Origin: CAZART01 sp964487555
GTDB taxonomy: Bacteria > Bacteroidota > Rhodothermia > Rhodothermales > VXPQ01
Assembly: GCA_964487555.1 (NCBI GenBank)
Contig: CAZART010000164.1
Location: forward strand, 1 to 9,184
DNA length: 9,184 bases
Reading direction: 5' to 3'
The notes beneath the pieces were generated by a model. The model ran no database searches, was not told the origin of the DNA, and was given only the letters and a program-made list of their open reading frames with translations. The position numbers were made by a program, and so were the translations under genes. This document shows positions 6,399 through 9,184 of this stretch, piece after piece (position 1 is the first letter of the stretch; the number at the start of each line of letters is the position of its first letter).

Positions 6399-6457
6399 GG
6401 ATATTGGGCTACGATTCGTGGTACTATGGAGCGTTTCTACCGTGCATCCGGGAAGAT

Positions 6458-7009
6458 ATGCCGACGGACAACCAACCCGAAATAGTCATTATCGCGGCCC
6501 TGGCGGAACAGGACCGCCTGATCGGACGGGGACGGGATCTGCCGTGGCACATCCCTGAAGACTTGAAGCGGTTCAAGCGACTCACGTCAGGTCACCCGCT
6601 CCTGATGGGTCGCCGGACGTTCGAGTCGGTGGTCCACCAGTTCGGCGGGCCGCTTCCGAATCGCCGCAACATCGTCATCAGCGCAACCGGCGACGTGATG
6701 ACGCATGCCGACGTCGAGGTGGTTTCTTCCATTGATGCGGCTCTGGAGGCGACCAAGGGTGAAGATAGGGTATTCGTCGGGGGCGGCGCGACTATCTACA
6801 GTCAGATGCTCGATCATGCCCACCGCTTGGAGCTGACGCTTGTCGAGGGGAATTTTGAGGGCGACACCTATTTCCCGCCGTACGAGCACTTGATCGGGGG
6901 CGTATTTCGTAAAACCGCCGAAACACGGCACGAGGGCTTCCGCTTCGTAACATACGTGAGGGATGCGGATGGGGTTGACGAGGATGGGGTTGACGAGAAT
7001 CGAGGATAG
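6458..7009 (+). CDS. folA: Dihydrofolate reductase
   Basis: The 183-residue product carries all DHFR landmarks: IIAALAEQDRLIGRGRDLPW (11-30) with the flexible substrate loop, HIPEDLKRFK (31-40) with Asp35 at the catalytic acid position, MGRRTFES (50-57), PLPNRRNIVIS (65-75), the NADPH-binding VGGGATIYSQML (107-118) and EGDTYFP (134-140). It reduces dihydrofolate to tetrahydrofolate with NADPH, recycling the by-product of ThyA. I prefer ATG 6458 over an in-frame TTG at 6404, which would add 18 non-family residues and leave only 5 nt to the divergent dehydrogenase start; a purine run GGAAG sits only 2 nt before this ATG. The family core ends near FRFVTYVR (161-168). The last 15 residues (DADGVDEDGVDENRG) are encoded by repeat DNA, and the TAG stop itself lies in the repeat. 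Confidence 0.95.
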   Translation: MPTDNQPEIVIIAALAEQDRLIGRGRDLPWHIPEDLKRFKRLTSGHPLLMGRRTFESVVHQFGGPLPNRRNIVISATGDVMTHADVEVVSSIDAALEATKGEDRVFVGGGATIYSQMLDHAHRLELTLVEGNFEGDTYFPPYEHLIGGVFRKTAETRHEGFRFVTYVRDADGVDEDGVDENRG

Positions 7010-7056
7010 GAAGATCGAGGATGGGGTTGACGAAGATCGAGGATAGGAAGATCGAG
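6968..7056 (+). repeat. 37-bp tandem direct repeat with partial third copy, built on CGARRAT heptamers
   Basis: Two adjacent 37-nt copies (6983-7019 and 7020-7056) differ only at two neighbouring bases (GA versus AG). A 15-nt partial copy, GATGGGGTTGACGAG, precedes them at 6968-6982. Within each copy heptamers of the form CGARRAT (CGAGAAT, CGAGGAT, CGAAGAT) recur, broken by an 8-nt AGGAAGAT. The first copies overlap the 3' end of folA and encode the DGVDEDGVDE tail, so the repeat has been built onto, or has invaded, the gene end. Confidence 0.9.
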
Positions 7057-7099
7057 GATCGATTTGTCCCGACCTTCGATCTTCGATTCTCGATCTTCG
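7031..7099. terminator. Long imperfect inverted repeat between folA and ilvD, probable bidirectional terminator
   Basis: Arms 7031-7057 and 7073-7099 are 27 nt each and pair over two perfect blocks, CGAAGATCGAG with CTCGATCTTCG and AAGATCGA with TCGATCTT, separated by a small mismatched bulge; the loop is 15 nt. The right arm is four heptamers in a row, CTTCGAT, CTTCGAT, TCTCGAT, CTTCGAC (7074-7101), the complement of the CGARRAT units in the left arm. It fills the space between the convergent stops of folA (7009) and ilvD (7111), the expected place for a shared terminator. There is no clear T-run, so the termination role is inferred from structure and position. Confidence 0.65.
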
Positions 7100-7110
7100 A
7101 CGCCCCGCCT

Positions 7111-8811
7111 TCACTCATCCGTCACACACCCCTCATTCGCCGGCCGCACGCACTTGATGTACTTGTACAATGTGCCCCGCGTCGCTTTGTAGGGTGGCAT
7201 CGTCCAGGCCGCGCGGCGGCGTTTGAGCTCCTCGTCGGACACGTCGAAGCGGATCACTCGCGATTCAGCGTCGATCGTCACGAGGTCGCCGTCCCGAACG
7301 AGAGCGATTGGGCCGCCGTCCTGCGCCTCAGGGCATACGTGTCCGATGATGAAACCGTGCGAGCCGCCGCTGAAGCGGCCGTCCGTGAGCAGCGCGACGT
7401 CTTTGCCCAGGCCGGCGCCCATAATCGCCGAGGTCGGCGTCAGCATTTCGGGCATGCCGGGGCCGCCTTTCGGTCCCTCATAACGGATGATGACGACGTC
7501 TCCCCTGCCGATCCTCCCGGCTTCGAGTCCGGCAAGCATATCTTCTTCCGCATCGAAAACTCGTGCCGGGCCGGAAAAGTGGGTGCCTTCCTTTCCGGTG
7601 ATCTTCGCGACGGCGCCATCGGGTGCTAGATTGCCGTAAAGGATAGTCAGGTGTCCTGTCGCCTTAAGGGGGTTGTTGATCGGGTGGATCACCTGCTGTC
7701 CTTCCTGCAGGCCGGGCAGGTCCTCCAGGTTTTCGCCGACCGTACTCCCCGTAACGGTCATGCAGTCTCCATCCAGATATCCCTCTTCCAACAGATACTT
7801 CATCACAGCCGGCGTCCCGCCGACCTCGTGAAGATCGGCCATCACGTACTGGCCGCTCGGCTTGAGATCCGCGAGAAACGGCACGCGGTTGCTCACTTCC
7901 TGAAAGTCATCCATGGTGAGATCCACATCGACCGACCGCGCCATCGCGATGAGGTGCAGCACGGCGTTGGTCGATCCCCCCAGTGCCATCACCACGACCA
8001 TGGCATTTTCGAAGGCCCGGCGCGTCATGACATCGCGCGGTTTAATGTCTTCTTCCAGGAGGTGCAGGATGGCCTTGCCGGCGCGCAGGCACTCGTCCTT
8101 TTTCTGCGGATGCTCGGCCGGGATCGAGGCCGAGTACGGCAGCGCCATCCCTATCGCCTCGATGGCGCTGGCCATGGTATTAGCCGTGTACATCCCGCCG
8201 CACGCGCCGGCTCCGGGACAGGAATTGCGGACGATCGCCCGCCGCTGCTCGTCCGTGATGGCGCCGGTGAGATATTCGCCGTAGGACTGCGCCGCCGAAA
8301 TGATGTCGCGCTTCTGCTCCGACCCGCCGAAGCGCGTGCACCCCGGCAGGATTGTGCCGCCGTAGACCATGATCGCCGGCCGATTCAGCCGTCCCATGGC
8401 GATTAAGCAGCCGGGCATGTTCTTGTCGCAGCCGGGAAGGCCGATCACCGCATCGTACCACTGCGCGGCAACCACCGTCTCGATCGAATCAGCGATGATG
8501 TCACGGGATTGGAGCGAGTAGCTCATCCCGTCGGTGCCCATGCTGATTCCGTCGGATACGCCGATCGTGTTGAACTGCAGCCCGACGAGCCCCGCGGACC
8601 GCACGCCCTCCTTGACCTTCGCGGACAGGCCGTCCAGGTGCATATTACAGGGATTTCCTTCCCACCAGTTGCTGACGATGCCGACCTGCGGTTTGTCAAG
8701 ATCGTCCTCCGACATGCCCGTCGCATAGAGCATCGCCTGGGAGATGCCCCGCTGTAAGGGTTGGGTGATGGTTGCTGAGTACTTATTTAGCTGAGTCGTA
8801 GTCTCGGGCAT
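7111..8811 (-). CDS. ilvD: Dihydroxy-acid dehydratase
   Basis: A full-length 566-residue IlvD/Edd family protein, closest in feel to the [2Fe-2S] dihydroxy-acid dehydratases of yeast (Ilv3) and actinobacteria. It dehydrates 2,3-dihydroxy-isovalerate and 2,3-dihydroxy-3-methylvalerate to the 2-oxoacid precursors of valine/leucine/pantothenate and isoleucine. Cluster ligands are Cys55 (EGNPCNMH), Cys128 (GCDKNMPGC) and Cys204 (GAGACGGMYTANTM). Mg-site residues are expected in VSDGISMGTDGM (85-96) and Asp129-Lys130, where the lysine is carbamylated in homologues. The catalytic serine is Ser481 in DGRFSGGSHG. YEGPKGGPGMPEML (444-457) is also typical. ATG at 8811 follows an AGGA with a 10-nt spacer (8825-8822). 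It lies 108 nt downstream of an aldehyde dehydrogenase on the same strand and converges with folA. A sugar-acid dehydratase role is unlikely given the N-terminal resemblance (QAMLYATG, KPQVGI). Confidence 0.97.
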   Translation of the reverse strand: MPETTTQLNKYSATITQPLQRGISQAMLYATGMSEDDLDKPQVGIVSNWWEGNPCNMHLDGLSAKVKEGVRSAGLVGLQFNTIGVSDGISMGTDGMSYSLQSRDIIADSIETVVAAQWYDAVIGLPGCDKNMPGCLIAMGRLNRPAIMVYGGTILPGCTRFGGSEQKRDIISAAQSYGEYLTGAITDEQRRAIVRNSCPGAGACGGMYTANTMASAIEAIGMALPYSASIPAEHPQKKDECLRAGKAILHLLEEDIKPRDVMTRRAFENAMVVVMALGGSTNAVLHLIAMARSVDVDLTMDDFQEVSNRVPFLADLKPSGQYVMADLHEVGGTPAVMKYLLEEGYLDGDCMTVTGSTVGENLEDLPGLQEGQQVIHPINNPLKATGHLTILYGNLAPDGAVAKITGKEGTHFSGPARVFDAEEDMLAGLEAGRIGRGDVVIIRYEGPKGGPGMPEMLTPTSAIMGAGLGKDVALLTDGRFSGGSHGFIIGHVCPEAQDGGPIALVRDGDLVTIDAESRVIRFDVSDEELKRRRAAWTMPPYKATRGTLYKYIKCVRPANEGCVTDE

Positions 8812-8829
8812 TTTCGCTTTGTCCTGGCA

Positions 8830-8858
8830 GGAGGTGGGAGGTGGGAGATGGGAGATGG
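8830..8858. repeat. Heptanucleotide array (GGAGRTG)4
   Basis: Four consecutive heptamers, GGAGGTG, GGAGGTG, GGAGATG, GGAGATG, plus a trailing G on the plus strand. The array lies in the 108-nt space between the aldehyde dehydrogenase stop and the ilvD start, both on the minus strand. A leader transcript reading into ilvD would therefore carry CATCTCC and CACCTCC units, ending 18 nt before the ATG. It has the same period as the arrays at 3623-3784 and 6994-7101, but a different sequence. Confidence 0.9.
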
Positions 8859-8919
8859 TGCGTCGAAAAGAGCCGAATTATCTCCAATCAGCTATCTTCC
8901 ACCGTCCGTCAATGATGGT

Positions 8920-9184
8920 TCAGATGTCTTCTTTCGACAATCGGCCGTCTATCATCCGCCATATCCCCCGCTCGTTCTTGTCACGAAGCTCAGGCGGCAG
9001 TACGCCCGGCGGAAAGCCCTGATAGCAAATCGGCCGGGCAAAGCGCAACACGGCTGCCGTGCCGACCGAGGTCGAGCGGACATCCGTCGTCGCCGGGTAC
9101 GGGCCGCCGTGGTGCATGGCGTCACAAACTTCGACGCCGGTGGGAAACCCGTTGAATATGAGGCGCCCCACCTTGTTTTCAAGC
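8920..9184 (-). CDS. Aldehyde dehydrogenase, C-terminal fragment; 2-oxoglutarate-semialdehyde (2,5-dioxovalerate) dehydrogenase type
   Basis: The frame enters from the right edge and stops at TGA (8920-8922); 87 complete residues are visible, starting LENKVGRLIFNG. The C-terminal signature is that of NADP-linked 2-oxoglutarate-semialdehyde dehydrogenases: GRLIFNGFPTGVEVC, AMHHGGPYPATTD, TSVGTAAVLRFARPICYQ, then LPPELRD and GIWRMIDG. These enzymes finish oxidative breakdown of pentoses, sugar diacids or hydroxyproline, giving 2-oxoglutarate. Catalytic Cys/Glu and the Rossmann region lie outside, so substrate and activity cannot be checked. A GTG at 9171 is an internal valine codon, not a start. 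The gene is upstream of ilvD on the same strand with 108 nt between, so cotranscription is possible but unproven. Confidence 0.85.
   Translation of the reverse strand, partial: LENKVGRLIFNGFPTGVEVCDAMHHGGPYPATTDVRSTSVGTAAVLRFARPICYQGFPPGVLPPELRDKNERGIWRMIDGRLSKEDI

Noticed and set aside
6404..6457. Longer folA start at TTG 6404
   Set aside because: It adds 18 residues unlike any DHFR N-terminus and would leave only 5 nt to the divergent dehydrogenase start; ATG 6458 fits the family.
7651..8406. His/Arg-rich plus-strand frame of 251 residues
   Set aside because: It lies wholly within ilvD on the opposite strand, has skewed composition, and matches no known family.
7111..9184. Pentose oxidation (Weimberg-type) operon, with the ilvD-like gene as a sugar-acid dehydratase next to 2-oxoglutarate-semialdehyde dehydrogenase
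   Set aside because: The IlvD/Edd protein resembles true dihydroxy-acid dehydratases of branched-chain amino acid synthesis, and no sugar dehydrogenase, transporter or lactonase gene is present in the window.

Overview
The window is GC-rich bacterial chromosomal DNA with densely packed housekeeping genes on both strands. A two-subunit 2-oxoglutarate:ferredoxin oxidoreductase with a fused gamma/alpha chain, an ApaG protein, and mostly weak or absent Shine-Dalgarno sequences would fit the Bacteroidota/Rhodothermota side of the tree. That placement is an inference from gene type only. No rRNA, tRNA, insertion sequence, CRISPR array or phage gene was seen.

Layout, left to right. (1) On the minus strand, korA (2591-714) is followed after 33 nt by korB (680 to beyond the left edge). 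They encode the two chains of an enzyme oxidising 2-oxoglutarate to succinyl-CoA with ferredoxin as electron acceptor. KorB has an N-terminal extension of about 170 residues built on six tandem 17-residue Lys/Pro/Ala/Gly repeats. (2) A 644-nt divergent intergenic region (2592-3235) holds no convincing gene. (3) On the plus strand comes apaG. Four bases after its stop a heptanucleotide array (TCGTTCG) begins, interrupted by a 100-N assembly gap. (4) An unrecognised 87-residue protein lies on the minus strand. (5) thyA (thymidylate synthase) lies on the plus strand, followed by an unrecognised 147-residue protein. (6) A short-chain dehydrogenase/reductase lies on the minus strand. (7) folA (dihydrofolate reductase) lies on the plus strand, divergent from the dehydrogenase. 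Its 3' end runs into a second heptamer-based repeat tract that folds into a long inverted repeat. (8) On the minus strand, ilvD (dihydroxy-acid dehydratase) is preceded by a third heptamer array. (9) At the right edge is the C-terminal part of an aldehyde dehydrogenase of the 2-oxoglutarate-semialdehyde type.

How the genes relate: ThyA makes dTMP and releases dihydrofolate, which FolA reduces, so these two form one cycle although two genes separate them. IlvD belongs to branched-chain amino acid synthesis. The edge aldehyde dehydrogenase would make 2-oxoglutarate, which is the KorAB substrate, but the two loci are several kb apart and no operon link is visible.

The least ordinary signals are the repeat-built cationic N-terminus of KorB and the recurrence of three different heptanucleotide arrays in three gene junctions. 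One of these arrays supplies the C-terminal tail and stop codon of dihydrofolate reductase, and another places anti-Shine-Dalgarno-like sequence just upstream of ilvD.
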